Shown in pieces: positions 33,871-43,394 of a stretch of DNA of 64,000 nucleotides. The DNA is from Tolypeutes matacus (Eukaryota > Chordata > Mammalia > Cingulata > Chlamyphoridae): the NCBI GenBank assembly GCA_026826555.1, contig JAKSZT010053928.1, forward strand, positions 4,714,854-4,778,853. The letters run 5' to 3'. The notes under the pieces were generated by a model. That model saw only the letters and a program-made list of their open reading frames with translations. It had not been told where the DNA came from and ran no database searches. How positions within the stretch are numbered: position 1 is the stretch's first letter; every line of letters begins with the position of its first letter. Position numbers and translations under genes: made by a program.

Positions 33871-34095
33871 TACCAGGGATTGAACCTGGGACCTTGTACA
33901 TGTGAGGGAGCCATTCAACCACTGAGCTACACCCACTCCACTTTTTCTTTTTCTTTAATTCAACATTTATGGAGTCTTCCAGTCTCTAGCATCCTCCAGA
34001 GTTATCAGTAAGTGAGATTTGTCCTTTTATTAGTTGATTCTGAGGGAAGACTTTTCCAGGAGATGTCCTCTGTCACCATGTTGATGAAATTATTC
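33015..34095 (-). other. L1 5' UTR with a long A/G-rich tract
   Basis: No frame is expected here. From 33120 to 33480 the plus strand is almost entirely A and G, with an (AAAT)n run at 33232-33260 and A14 near 33451-33464. The L1 sense strand is therefore a polypyrimidine tract. CTCCCACTCCC and CAGCCCCC blocks follow to the left of the 33842 SINE. Antisense frames of up to 129 codons here are low-complexity and not genes. Confidence 0.65.
33842..33941 (-). mobile_element. Short tRNA-Ala-like SINE
   Basis: A T26 tract precedes a unit whose minus strand reads GGGTGTAGCTCAGTGGTTGA and then GGTCCCAGGTTCAATCCC. This is very close to a canonical tRNA-Ala A box, T arm and B box. The anticodon loop region is altered, so it is a SINE and not a tRNA gene. 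Confidence 0.88.
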
Positions 34096-35490
34096 CCAGT
34101 TACTTTCTTTTGAAAAAAAAAATTATTGTCTTGGTAAAATATTGAATAGGTATATCAATCAGATAAAATATTTAAATTTTTCTTAAATTTTGGAAATTTG
34201 AAGACAGGACAATCTACAATGTTTGTCATTCAGCATAGTGTAAATCACACTTTTTGATTTGGAAGAAGAGCTTAAAGGGTAAAGTTGTCATGGCTTTGAT
34301 TCCTTTGGGATTTTCTTCAGGATAGGGTTTGGGCCTGGTGAGTGGGTGAAAAAAAAGGCATAGAAAAAAAAATCATTGCAAGAGTCATAATGCTGATACA
34401 TTGTACATATACACCTGAGAATGGTAAGGCTAAGGAAAACTGACCACCAGTCCTTTGAACTTCTTCTTGCCTCAAGTTTTCCTTCCTCAGGAAAATTAAA
34501 ATATCAGAAAATAAGAGAATTTCTATAGAGTTCTGCCCAGCCAAGGGCAAACCAGTAGTTCTGTCCTGACTCTGATGTTCAAAACTTTTGCTTGAATACA
34601 TTAGTATTTAAATGTTTATACATATTTGCATGTAAACCGGAAGGAAGATATATCACTGAATTTAAACTGCCCTGTTTGCAACCTCCCCTTGCCCAGAATT
34701 CAACAGAGGCATGATGGGATAGCTGGCAGAGGCGTGCATGAGGTCATGAAGGGAGCTATTTGGCTAATGACTCATATTTTACATATGTTCAAATGTTTTG
34801 GCAAAGTCAATATGTTGCTCTTGTGTAGAAATAGAAATAACAAAAATATTTGAACTGATGCCCTTTCAGATTTTTTGGAAATGAGTTGTGGTAGCATTTT
34901 TTGGTGTTAAATACCATGGAGACTGGGAAGTAGGGAAGGAAATCTAAGTGATGGCATCCATTGTTTAAACAGAGGTGTTCATGAAAACTGGAGTCCTCCA
35001 AGAAAAGAAATTCAATCAAAAGAAGATAATCTATAGAGAAAATGTAACAAAGAAACTTTCATTTGTGAATATTAAAAATAGCTTGTAACTGAATTGCTTT
35101 GTGAATAGAAACCTATCATTTTTTTGTGAATAATGGTTCCTATTTATGTGTGTGTGTGTGTCTGCTCATGGTAACATCCAATTGATCAGTATTTCTCAAC
35201 TGCCTGCATTTTGGCTGAGAGAAAGTGAGAAAAAATGACCTTTAAATGGCCAAACAAGATGCTCCCAAGTTCATTAACTGCAGGCCTTGCACTTTATCCT
35301 TGGACGTTCTTGAGGTCTTCTAGTATTTCCTTTCCTGAGGAAAGTCTCTGCAGCCCACCCACTTGCATAAACCACACCCCTAGGAACTAGCCAGGTACTG
35401 TCCTCTCCTTCATCCTGGCACTCCCAACCATCTCCAGATCAGGCCACCCTTACCTTCTAAACAGCTCTCAGATCATCCACTCTTCTTCAC
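34096..35490. other. No gene seen; (TG)n at 35147-35161
   Basis: Unassigned AT-rich sequence with one short TG microsatellite. No coding or RNA signal supported. Confidence 0.5.
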
Positions 35491-35910
35491 CTCCAGGGAT
35501 TCTTAACCTGTTTTGTGCAATGAGACCCTCCAGTAGTCTGATGAAGCCTATGGACCTCTTTGCAGAATAAAGTTTTAAAATGCATTAACTAAAAGACATA
35601 GAATTACAAAGGAAATTAATTACATTAAAATATAGTTAAAATAGTAAAACTTTTGAGTTAAAATATGTTTCTCTTTTCATGCATAATGTAATATATAATG
35701 GCAGGTCTAATAACTTCAGTAATTTTGAATAGTGATGAATATAAATGTTATCTTGATATAGCTGGAGCAACTGAAATGTGATCTTAAAACACCTGTGATT
35801 CTTAGTAGTAACAAAGTCACAGGTGTTGCTAATATTACTATATTTTATTGTCTATATTCATAATGGAATGAAATACTAATTTTGATTAGAGCTTGGTAAA
35901 ATTAAAGATG
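35491..35910 (+). mobile_element. hAT-like DNA transposon fossil, right end truncated
   Basis: GGGATTCTTAACCTGTTTTG and GACCCTCCAGTAGTCTGATG, then GAAGCCTATGGACC and a long AT-rich interior with AACAAAGTCACAGGTGTTGC, are typical of an old mammalian hAT-type fossil. The sequence ends where L1 3' UTR begins at about 35911. Family not named. Confidence 0.5.
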
Positions 35911-36146
35911 TTTTTGTCCTGCACGATATTGCAATGATAGATACAGGCCATTATACATTTTGTCAAAACTTATAAAATTGTGTGGGGCAAAGTGTAAACT
36001 ATAATGTAAACTATAGACCATAATTAGTAGCAATGCTTCAATGTGTTCATCAATTGTAACAAATGTACCACACTGATGAAAGATGTTGTTAATGGGGGAA
36101 AGTGTGGGAGGGGATGGGGGTGGGGGTATATGGAAATCCCCTATAT
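35911..36146 (+). mobile_element. L1 3'-UTR fragment (left part), continued at 38810-38850
   Basis: It is the plus-strand version of the L1 3' UTR at 26412 and 28171 (GGCCATTATACATTTTGTCA, AGCAATGCTTCAATGTGTTC, TGGAAATCCCC). At 36146 it is interrupted. The continuation TTTTTATGTAACATTTATG is found at 38823 after the inserted element, and joining the two restores the L1 3' end. The interruption is bounded by AAATCCCCTATAT on both sides. Confidence 0.75.
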
Positions 36147-36576
36147 ATTTTTTTCTCAATTAAAAGCAAATCTTTATTTTGTATGAAAAAAAAATACAGA
36201 ATACTGAGCACAGAAATAATGTGCCAGTTGCACTGAGTAATTATTGTTCATATACTATAATGTTGTTGTTTTACATTTATCTGGTCTACTCCAGCTTTTT
36301 TAGGGTTACTATTTGCATGGAATATCTTTTCCATCCTTTCACTTTTAACCTGGTTGTGTCCTTACATCTGAGGTGGCTCTCTTGTAGACAACATATAGAT
36401 GGCTCGTATTTTTTTAATCCATTCTATCAGTCTATGCCTTTTGATTGGGGAGTTCCATCCATTAACATTCAGTGTTATTATTGTAAAGACATTATTTACT
36501 TCATCCATTTTGTCCTTTGGCTCTCTGTTGTCATATCGTTCTATTGTTTGTTTTCTTATCCTTTAGTTTACCCTTC

Positions 36577-38039
36577 CTAATAATTTTCATTTCTAAACTC
36601 TTCTTCAAATCTCTTGCCCTTGTCTTTTCCTTTCAGGCTCAGCACTCCCTTTAGTATATCTTGCAAATCTGGTCTTTTGGTAACGTATTCTATTAGTTTT
36701 TGTTTGTATGTGAAGACTTTGAACTCACCCTAATTTTTGAAGGACAGCTTTGCCAGACACAGAATTCTCAGCTGGCAGTTTTTCTCTTTCAGTACCTCAA
36801 ATATGTCATAACACTTTCTTTTCTCCTCCATGGTTTCTGATGAGAGGTCGGCACTTAATCTTATCGAGTTTCCCTTGTATGTGATGCTTTGCTTTTTTCT
36901 TGTTGCTTTCAGAATCCTCTCTTTATCTCTGATATTTGACATTCTGAATTGTAGGTGTCCTGGGTTAGGTCTATTTGGATTTATTCTGTTTGGGGTGCGT
37001 TGTCCTTCTTGGATTTGATATTTATGTCTTTCACAAGGGTTGGGAAATTTTTGGTCATTATTTCCTCAAATATTCTTTCTGCCCCTTTTCCATTCTCTTC
37101 TCCTTCTGGGACACCAATAACGTGAATGTTTGTGCAATTAGTGTTGTCATTCAATTCCCTGAGACTCTGTTCCATTTTTTCCATTCTCTTCTCTTTCTGT
37201 TCTCTTGTCTTTTCCATTTCAGATATTCTGTCTTAGAAAATCACTTATTCTGTCTTCAAGCAATTCAGATATGCTCTTATGTGCCTCTAATGTATTTTTA
37301 ATCTCATCCATTGTGTCTTTCATTGCCATAAGGTCTGTTACTTTTCTTTGCAGGGTTTCAAATTGTTCTTTATGCTCTCCCAGTGTCTTCTTAATATCCC
37401 TTATTTCTTTAGTCATATTTTCTTTAAATTCTTTGAAGGTGGGGGGCAGGTATGGCTCAAATGGTTGGGTGTCTGTTTCCCATATGGATGGGCCTGGGTT
37501 TGATCCTTGGGACCTACTGGTAAAAATAAAGAAAAATATAGAAGGCATGTTGGGCTGCCAGGTCCTGTGTGCAGGTGTGCCATCAGGCCCCACAGGCAAG
37601 TGAGCTCCCCAGGCCCCACAAGTGGGTGTGCTGTCAGGTCCCGCTGAGCCACACAGCAAGATGATGACATAACAAGAGAGTGACACAAGGGAAAGCCAAG
37701 ATGAGACGCGCTGAAAAGCCAGGAACTAAGGTGGCACAGGTGGTAGGATGTCTCTCTCTTATATCAGAGGTTCCCAGGATCAAATCCCAGTGAATACAGG
37801 AGGAGGATGAGAAGAGAGGGCAGGAAACAGACACAGAGAATTGCCCAGTGAATGAGCACAAAAACAGCAAAAACAGGGGGGAAGAAGGGGTAAAAATGGA
37901 TAAGATAAAATAAATAAATAAATCTTAAAAAAATAAATTCTTTGAAGTGATTTAGGAGAATTGTGTGATTATCACTGATTAATTGAATTAAATCCTGTAT
38001 TTCTTCAGGATATTTGGTTTGTTCTTTAGGCTGGGCCAT
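36577..38039 (-). pseudogene. ORF1 of the half-L1, split by a SINE
   Basis: Minus frame starts MAQPKEQTKYPEEI at 38039 and is cut at HFKEF by the SINE. It resumes with KEFKENMTKEIRDIKKTLGEH (37438 downwards) and a coiled coil to about 37220. The RRM follows (CTNIHVIGVPEGEE near 37090-37130, AERIFEEIMTKNFPTLV), then DKERILKATRKKQSITYKG and the C-terminal domain near 36740-36930. Frameshifts at about 37218 and 36960 and changes near 36730 break it. The last frame ends at TAG 36577-36579, 68 bp before the ORF2 stub. Confidence 0.8.
37439..37934 (+). mobile_element. DAS-type SINE, long subfamily with internal tandem units (4 units)
   Basis: Flanked by AAATTCTTTGAAG at 37426-37438 and 37935-37947. 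Head TATGGCTCAAATGGTTGGG and GGTTTGATCC, linker AAAATATAGAAGG, then four CAGG-headed GC-rich units (about 37558-37650). Next is a second tRNA-like head (GGTGGCACAGGTGGTAGGAT and GGTTCCCAGGATC) and the tail AAATAAATAAATCTTAAAA. It inserted after the half-L1 ORF1 it splits. Confidence 0.93.
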
Positions 38040-38331
38040 CTTTTCCTGTTTCCTAGTGTGGCTTGTAGTTTTTTGCTGATGTCTAGGCCTGAATATGTTG
38101 GTGAATTTCTCTGATGGCTAATTTCTCTCTCTTGCCTATTGTTTTTTTTTTTTTTTTTTTTTTCCCCACAGCTCTCCTTTGATATTTGGTTCAAGTTATG
38201 CTCAGCCTTTAAAACTGCCCAGCTTAAGTTTTCAACATTGGGCTGGGGCCTCACTAGTGGAATGCATATTTTCTCCCAAGGGTTGGAGACAAGCGAGTGT
38301 GAAGTTTTCGTCCATGCAATTTCCAGACAGG

Positions 38332-38345
38332 TCAGCAGATGGCGC
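38332..38345 (+). promoter_or_regulatory. CTCF-like motif in the half-L1 5' UTR
   Basis: TCAGCAGATGGCGC matches the CTCF core consensus CCASYAGRKGGCRS at 13 of 14 positions; the first base is the only mismatch. Whether it is bound is unknown. Confidence 0.45.
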
Positions 38346-38787
38346 TAGTTAGCACACCTTTCTATGGATGTGTTTCAGTCTTGGTTTTCCTGTGTTCCTG
38401 TGTTGACTCTCCAGATTGGAGATTCAAAGTGGTCTCTGCTGGCCAAATTCACTGAAGAAAAGCACCCTGACCTCTCATCCCTTTTCCCTTGAAACAGCTG
38501 AAAGGGAAGATGATGTCTGTTCCCCTCTCCATTGGCTGAAGTGAGCTAGGGGTTTTACCCTTGTTTAATATCTTGGGGGTATGGGAGGGGAGCCCTTCCC
38601 GGCCACCACAGGGGCTTGATACCTTACATTTGTCATTTCGGCTTCTTCATCTCTCTGTCCCTCACCCTCCTGGGAGTTGTGTAGCACTGTCCTGGTCTGC
38701 TGACCCCCAAAGCAGGTCCCTCACACAGCTTTTGGCTCTTTCTCCATTGTTTTTGTGAGAGCAATTCAGCTTTGCCTGTTATTTCAT

Positions 38788-38795
38788 GCCATCTT
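38788..38795 (-). promoter_or_regulatory. YY1-like motif at the half-L1 5' end
   Basis: AAGATGGC on minus lies 14 bases inside the 5' end of the element. L1 5' ends in mammals commonly carry a YY1 site at this place that helps fix the transcription start. Confidence 0.7.
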
Positions 38796-38889
38796 CCCAC
38801 AATACCCCCAAATCCCCTATATTTTTTATGTAACATTTATGTTACACCTAAACATTAAGTTACATTTGATATAACATTTATGCTTACAC

Positions 38890-39310
38890 GTATAAGGCCT
38901 CCTGTAGTTCTTAGAATGGAGGCCAAAAGGCCTGGTGGTCTGGGCCTCCTAGACTGTCCATCCTGTGAATTCTCTGTGTTCTCTTCCACCACAGGGCATT
39001 TGCACGTGTGTTTCCCTCTGCTAGGAATGCTCTCCATGCCCTTCATCTCCTAATTAACTCTTTATGAAGTCAGCTCAACTATCACTTCCTCAAAGACCTC
39101 TTCCTTGGCCTCCTTCATCTCCCTAGAGACTAGTTTCTCTATTACACCACATGCCTCTTCTTCCTCAGAAATGATGTTATGTTTAATTGTGAGATTCTCT
39201 GACTGTTGTCTATCTCCACAAATTGGCTTTGAGTCCCACAAGAATATATTCCAGGCAATCCCAGGACAGTGCGTGACACATAGGAGAGGCTCATTAAATA
39301 CTTGTAGAAT
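38890..39310 (-). mobile_element. L2 LINE 3' region
   Basis: CAGGGCATTTGCACGTGTGT, CCCTCTGCTAGGAATGCTCT, CAGCTCAACTATCACTTCCT, GAGTCCCACAAGAATATATT and GTGCGTGACACATAGGAGAG follow the reverse complement of the L2 3' end, ending TTAAATACTTGTAGAATG. Confidence 0.8.
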
Positions 39311-42222
39311 GGAGTCAGGAGTGAACAAGCAGTTCTAACAAGGTTTTGGAAGCAGAAAAATTTAATGATGGGGTGGTGGTTGGGGCAAGGAGGAAGGAAG
39401 AGTATTAGAGGCAGACACATCATGTGGAGAAGTGATAGCAGCAGGGAGAACTGATCATTTCTCCTTCAGGGAGAAGGCAGAAATCCTCAAAGAAGCAAAG
39501 AAGTAAACAAAAACAGACTCCCCCCCTCCAACTCAAGCTTTTCAAGATAACGCAAAATGGGAATTCTACTTAGATTAATAGGCCTGGAGAACAGCTCTGT
39601 GTTAAAGGAGAGAACATTAACTTACATTAAGAAAAGGTGAAATTAAATAATTGGTATTCACACATTGAGGAGTATTTAATTAAATGTTAAAAAATGAAAT
39701 GTCATAAAAATGATGAAAATAAAGATTTTTCTCTTGAAAAACTTATTTGGAAAATAAACTAATATTGGAGTCAGATGTCTGTACTGTGTGTGTGTGAAAG
39801 AGAGAGAGAGAGAGAGAGGGATGTTTTCCTGGAGATACATTTTTGGATGCCATCATTTAGGCCTATTTAATTTAGGTATTTAATTTCCTTATTAGATATA
39901 AAACTTATTCCTTCCACAATATAACCAAGAGGTGGGATTTTCTGTGGCTTGATGATATCAGCAGGGAATATTAATGATGCCAAGTTATGGATAATTTTCT
40001 CATGAACTGGGTGATGATGTTGTGTTTTGTGGTATATATATTTCATTCCCAACTCCAACTTGGCATGGTGCAAATGCCAGAAAGTGCACAGGGGGTTGGA
40101 TAAAAGTGCATGGATGGATGGTCACAAATCCACCCTTGAGAGTTAAAAAAACAACCCAAAGGGCACTTGTTTAAGTATATCTGAGCACCTACCATGTTCA
40201 AGGTTAGGTATAGGCACTGGATATGTGGTGCTCCCATCCCTCCCATAATAGCATAGGGTCTATTTCCCTGCGTGAATGGAAATGTTATTAATGAGATTGG
40301 GCTGCTATATGCTATCCCTTTTTGAGAAGAGATATACAATGTCAGGTGTTGGCTGGCAAAAGGCAGACATTTTTATTCTGAATCCCCATGGTGAAAGATG
40401 AATCATCAGGCATTCATCCTGCACCTCTTCAGCAGTGGAGGCAAGGCTGGTGCAGCAGCTCCTGAGTCTGCACCCTCTGGGCTCTGCTGGGGGGCAGTTC
40501 CTAGATGTTTGGGTGCCTGCCTGACAAACCTTATCCAGAGTTTGTAATTAGACAAAAAATTAACTGATGGGCTTATTTCCATCTCAGTTGCCTGTCATTT
40601 ACTTAAAGCCAAGCCACATGAAATCCTGACCCATTCCTCCCTCCCTGCTGTGGGTCCAGTTTGGAACCCAATTCGGAAAAGTGAGGCACTGTGCCATTTG
40701 GGATTAAGGGCTCGGGGCTTCAGCCATCAGTGCCTCCTTGCATCTATTTTCATTTGCTCTTTTCCACCGAGTTTTGACCCAACAGCCTGAAACAACGCCT
40801 ATGAAGCTGTCACGTGCTGTTGTGTCAAGGCAACTTAGAAGTACCTTTAGGCTGGGATCATTGAAATGATGGAGTGTTATGGTCTTCCCTGTTAATGCCC
40901 ACTTAATGTCTATTCAGGGAGTACTTAATTTACACATCATTTGCATGCTAGACTTATGCAATTTGGGGTGAAAATTCCTTATTGGTCTTGCATAGGAGTC
41001 ATACTTTCATTGAAATAAGACGAGTCTCTTGTACCCTGAGTGCAGGCCTGCATGTGTATTTCTAAACTATTTGTACTATGTATTATCATGGAATTACATT
41101 ATAATTTTTAATGAAAATAATGCTCAGGCTTCAAAGGAAGAAAAATAGGTTGGAACAAGAAAACATTCATATTTTGCTGATGGAAATTCTTTAGAAGAAT
41201 TCAGAAGAATTATAGTCTTGTGTACTAAGATTTCACCTAGAGGTTTATTACTTATCTGTACCTTAGGTTTGACTGATAACAGGAATACAAATGGCAAGAT
41301 AACACAAAACTTAGAGCAGTCACTGAAATAATTATGCAAGGTATTTATTAACTTCTTCAGAGATTATTTATAAATATTATTTCTGATTTCTGTGTCAGAA
41401 TTAAAAAGCATAGATGGTAGCTTTATGCATCTGTAGGAATAATCCAAGTTCAAGATAAAAAATATAGAAAAGACTAAGAATGGTCCATGGAGATCATTTT
41501 TCATACTCAGAAAAACAGAACAAAAATATCTTTTCCTAGTCAGGGTTCTATTATGTTGAAGAAATGACTGGGAAAGGAAGGCAGTCTCTTTCCTTAGTAG
41601 TTAAATAATCAGAGACACATATTTCATTTATTTATGGTGATTATAAATGGCTAGAGTGAGAATTTTAAAGTCATAACAAGGGTAATATCAATCAGTTTTA
41701 GTCCACTTCTGTTTTTTAATGGATGTGTACAGCAAGAGAACATGCAATTATTTGACTGTTATTTTAATTAAAATTGGGAATGAAAGAGTTATTTGGGGGA
41801 AATTTCTTTGAATGAAGACTATTAATGTTTTTAATTGTATTCTGAATTGAGGTTCCAACAAATTGGAATGCAGGGATTTTTCTCCAAGTCATTGAATATT
41901 TTCAGCAAATTAGTGACATCATTTCAAGAGTCATAAGGACTTGAACTTGCTTGTAGCATGAAAAAATGAACTATTGTATTTCTATTTCTATTGTATTTCT
42001 TTATTCAACTGTGGTTCGAGATCTGTTAACCACAAGTAGATCTATTCCAACGTTAGAATGTTACTATTACTAAGTCATAATGGCTAGCGCAGTGCGCAGT
42101 TATTTAACCTGTGTCCCTCTGTTCTGTGCCAACCTCAATTCCACACCCATGGTTTCAAATGCCATTTCCTCTCTGTAATTGTGAAGCTGGAAATGACTCT
42201 TTGCTCCTGGTTCATAGTTCTT
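39311..42222. other. No gene seen; longest repeat-poor stretch of the window
   Basis: Contents: a (GT)n(GA)n microsatellite at 39785-39820, a possible MIR/L2 trace at 40175-40270, and an ATTTGCAT octamer near 40940. Otherwise unassigned AT-rich DNA without frames above about 100 codons. Confidence 0.5.
39785..39820 (+). repeat. (GT)n(GA)n microsatellite
   Basis: GTGTGTGTGTGAAA followed by repeated GA. Confidence 0.9.
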
Positions 42223-42228
42223 CTTTAC

Positions 42229-42377
42229 CTTTCACAATCTTCCGTGAATGTAAAACCCTGGGATTTGAATGATTCCAGCGAGTGCTTTATATTGTGTCCA
42301 CACGTCTTGTGATGGTGCGTATAAATGGTCCTCCATTTTGAAAAGACGACTGAACACCGTGAGGGGCTTCGTGGTCC
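42229..42377 (-). other. Candidate internal exon (unproven)
   Basis: On minus a pyrimidine-rich run ends in CCTTTTCTACAG at 42378-42389. It is followed by 149 bp and then by a donor-like GAAAG/GTAAAG at 42229/42228. Only one phase is open across the whole interval (49 codons plus 2 bases); the other two meet stops. There are seven CpGs in 149 bp, more than in the surrounding DNA. I do not recognise the 49-residue product (Ser, His and Lys rich). No neighbouring exon was found, so this may be chance. Confidence 0.2.
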
Positions 42378-42710
42378 CTGTAGAAAAGGTATTGTAAAGC
42401 AGCAGAAGGAAAACGGAAAAATACAAAAACCAAAAGAAAATTCCCCAAACAGTACAACAAAAAGATTTTCTGTCGCCATGGAGAGCTCTTAGCACCTCCA
42501 AATCCCACCTGAATGGCCGTGTTCACACACCTCATGGATAGCGAGGATAGAACTGGCTACAGATAAAACAAAGACACAGGTCTCTGATTTGTCTTTTACT
42601 TATTTACCTTCTTTGGTCGGCATGGTTTTTTCCATGAGCTTCACTTCCGCTCCTCCTCCACTGCAGGAGCCAAGCATCCCTTCTGCTTGTTTTTAACCCC
42701 TGGTAGATAA

Positions 42711-43137
42711 TGTCTTAGTTAGCCAGGGCCGCTGTACCGAAGTACCACATTGCAGTTGGCCTAAACGACAGAAATTTTCTGGAGGCTGGAGTCCAAAATC
42801 AGGGTATCGGCAGTAGCATTCTTCCTCTAAAAGGGGAAAATCTGTGCCATGCCTCTCCCCCGGCTTCTGGTGGGTGGCTGGGCATACATGGTGTTTCTTG
42901 GCTTGAGGTGATTATAACTCACCCTCTGCCTCTGTCACTGGGTCGTCTCTCTCCCTTTCTGTCTCTGTGTCCACATCTCCTCTCCTTATTAGGACATAAG
43001 GCCCACCCCAATTCAAGCTGGCCTTATCTTAACTAATAATATCTTCAAAGATCCTATTTCCAAATAAGTTTACATTCACAGGACTGAGGGTTAGGACTCG
43101 AATATGGCTTTTGGGGGACATGGTTCAATCCATAACA
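42711..43137 (-). mobile_element. MLT1-type MaLR solo LTR
   Basis: On plus it opens TGTCTTAGTTAGCCAGGGC and closes GGTTCAATCCATAACA. Between them are GTACCACATTGCAGTTGGCC, TTTTCTGGAGGCTGGAGTCC and TATTTCCAAATAAGTTTACA, all typical of MLT1 in reverse. Flanking 5-mers GATAA and GATGG match partly. It is an ancient non-coding LTR of the ERVL-MaLR group. Confidence 0.85.
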
Positions 43138-43394
43138 GATGGCAAAGCCTGCTGTCCAGTCCCATCGTGGTTATGGTGTAGAATTTCAAGAGACCCTATG
43201 CAGTCACCTAATCCAGTTATGTTTTTTTTCTCATTTGGGCTGTAATTTCAAATGCAGCCTTTCAGCTTATACAAAGCAAAATAAATGGTGGCTGGAGAGT
43301 GGAGATGTGCAACTTGAGGCCATGAAGAAGAGAGCAGAGTTGAAACTTTTAATTTGTGTATTCTTGCTTGCTCACTTTTAAAAAGTCAGTCTCA

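Larger units (their letters stand above)
28171..34095 (-). mobile_element. Nearly complete but decayed L1 with 5' UTR, ORF1, partial ORF2 and 3' UTR
   Basis: The order on minus is: 5' UTR (about 34095-33015) opening near a YY1-like CAACATGGTGAC at 34072-34083, ORF1 (33014-31890), ORF2 (31528-28800), a 3' UTR of about 630 bp, and poly-A (T run 28172-28181 on plus). Four SINEs have inserted in it: 31685-31869, 32527-32632, 32646-32731 and 33842-33941. ORF2 lacks its last 300 or so codons, including the WCWENW region seen in the L1 at 24035-25896. Target duplication could not be confirmed (only CCCAGT shared). The 5' boundary is approximate. Confidence 0.82.
36147..38809 (-). mobile_element. Internally deleted L1 derivative (half-L1): 5' UTR, ORF1, ORF2 stub, short 3' end
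   Basis: A perfect 13-bp duplication AAATCCCCTATAT (36134-36146 and 38810-38822) bounds one insertion. On minus it has a complete 5' end GGGGGTATTGTGGGAAGATG, about 770 bp of 5' UTR and an ORF1 (38039-36577). An ORF2 start follows at 36508 and keeps only about 72 codons of the endonuclease. After that come about 140 bp of tail and A7. All of reverse transcriptase and most of the normal 3' UTR are gone. The duplication shows the element inserted in this deleted form, or was deleted afterwards between intact ends. A SINE (37439-37934) lies in ORF1. It would need L1 proteins in trans. Confidence 0.75.

Noticed and set aside
33842..33941. Possible tRNA-Ala gene
   Set aside because: A poly-A tail follows, the anticodon region is altered and the acceptor stem does not pair well; it is a tRNA-derived SINE.
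35911..38809. Twin-priming inversion of one L1 (plus 3' end beside minus 5' half)
   Set aside because: The order of parts is wrong for twin priming. The 13-bp duplication around 36147-38809 and the restored L1 3' end across it show a separate insertion.
39785..39820. Short direct repeats as a CRISPR-like array
   Set aside because: Only microsatellites are present; the sequence is vertebrate and there is no repeat-spacer pattern anywhere.
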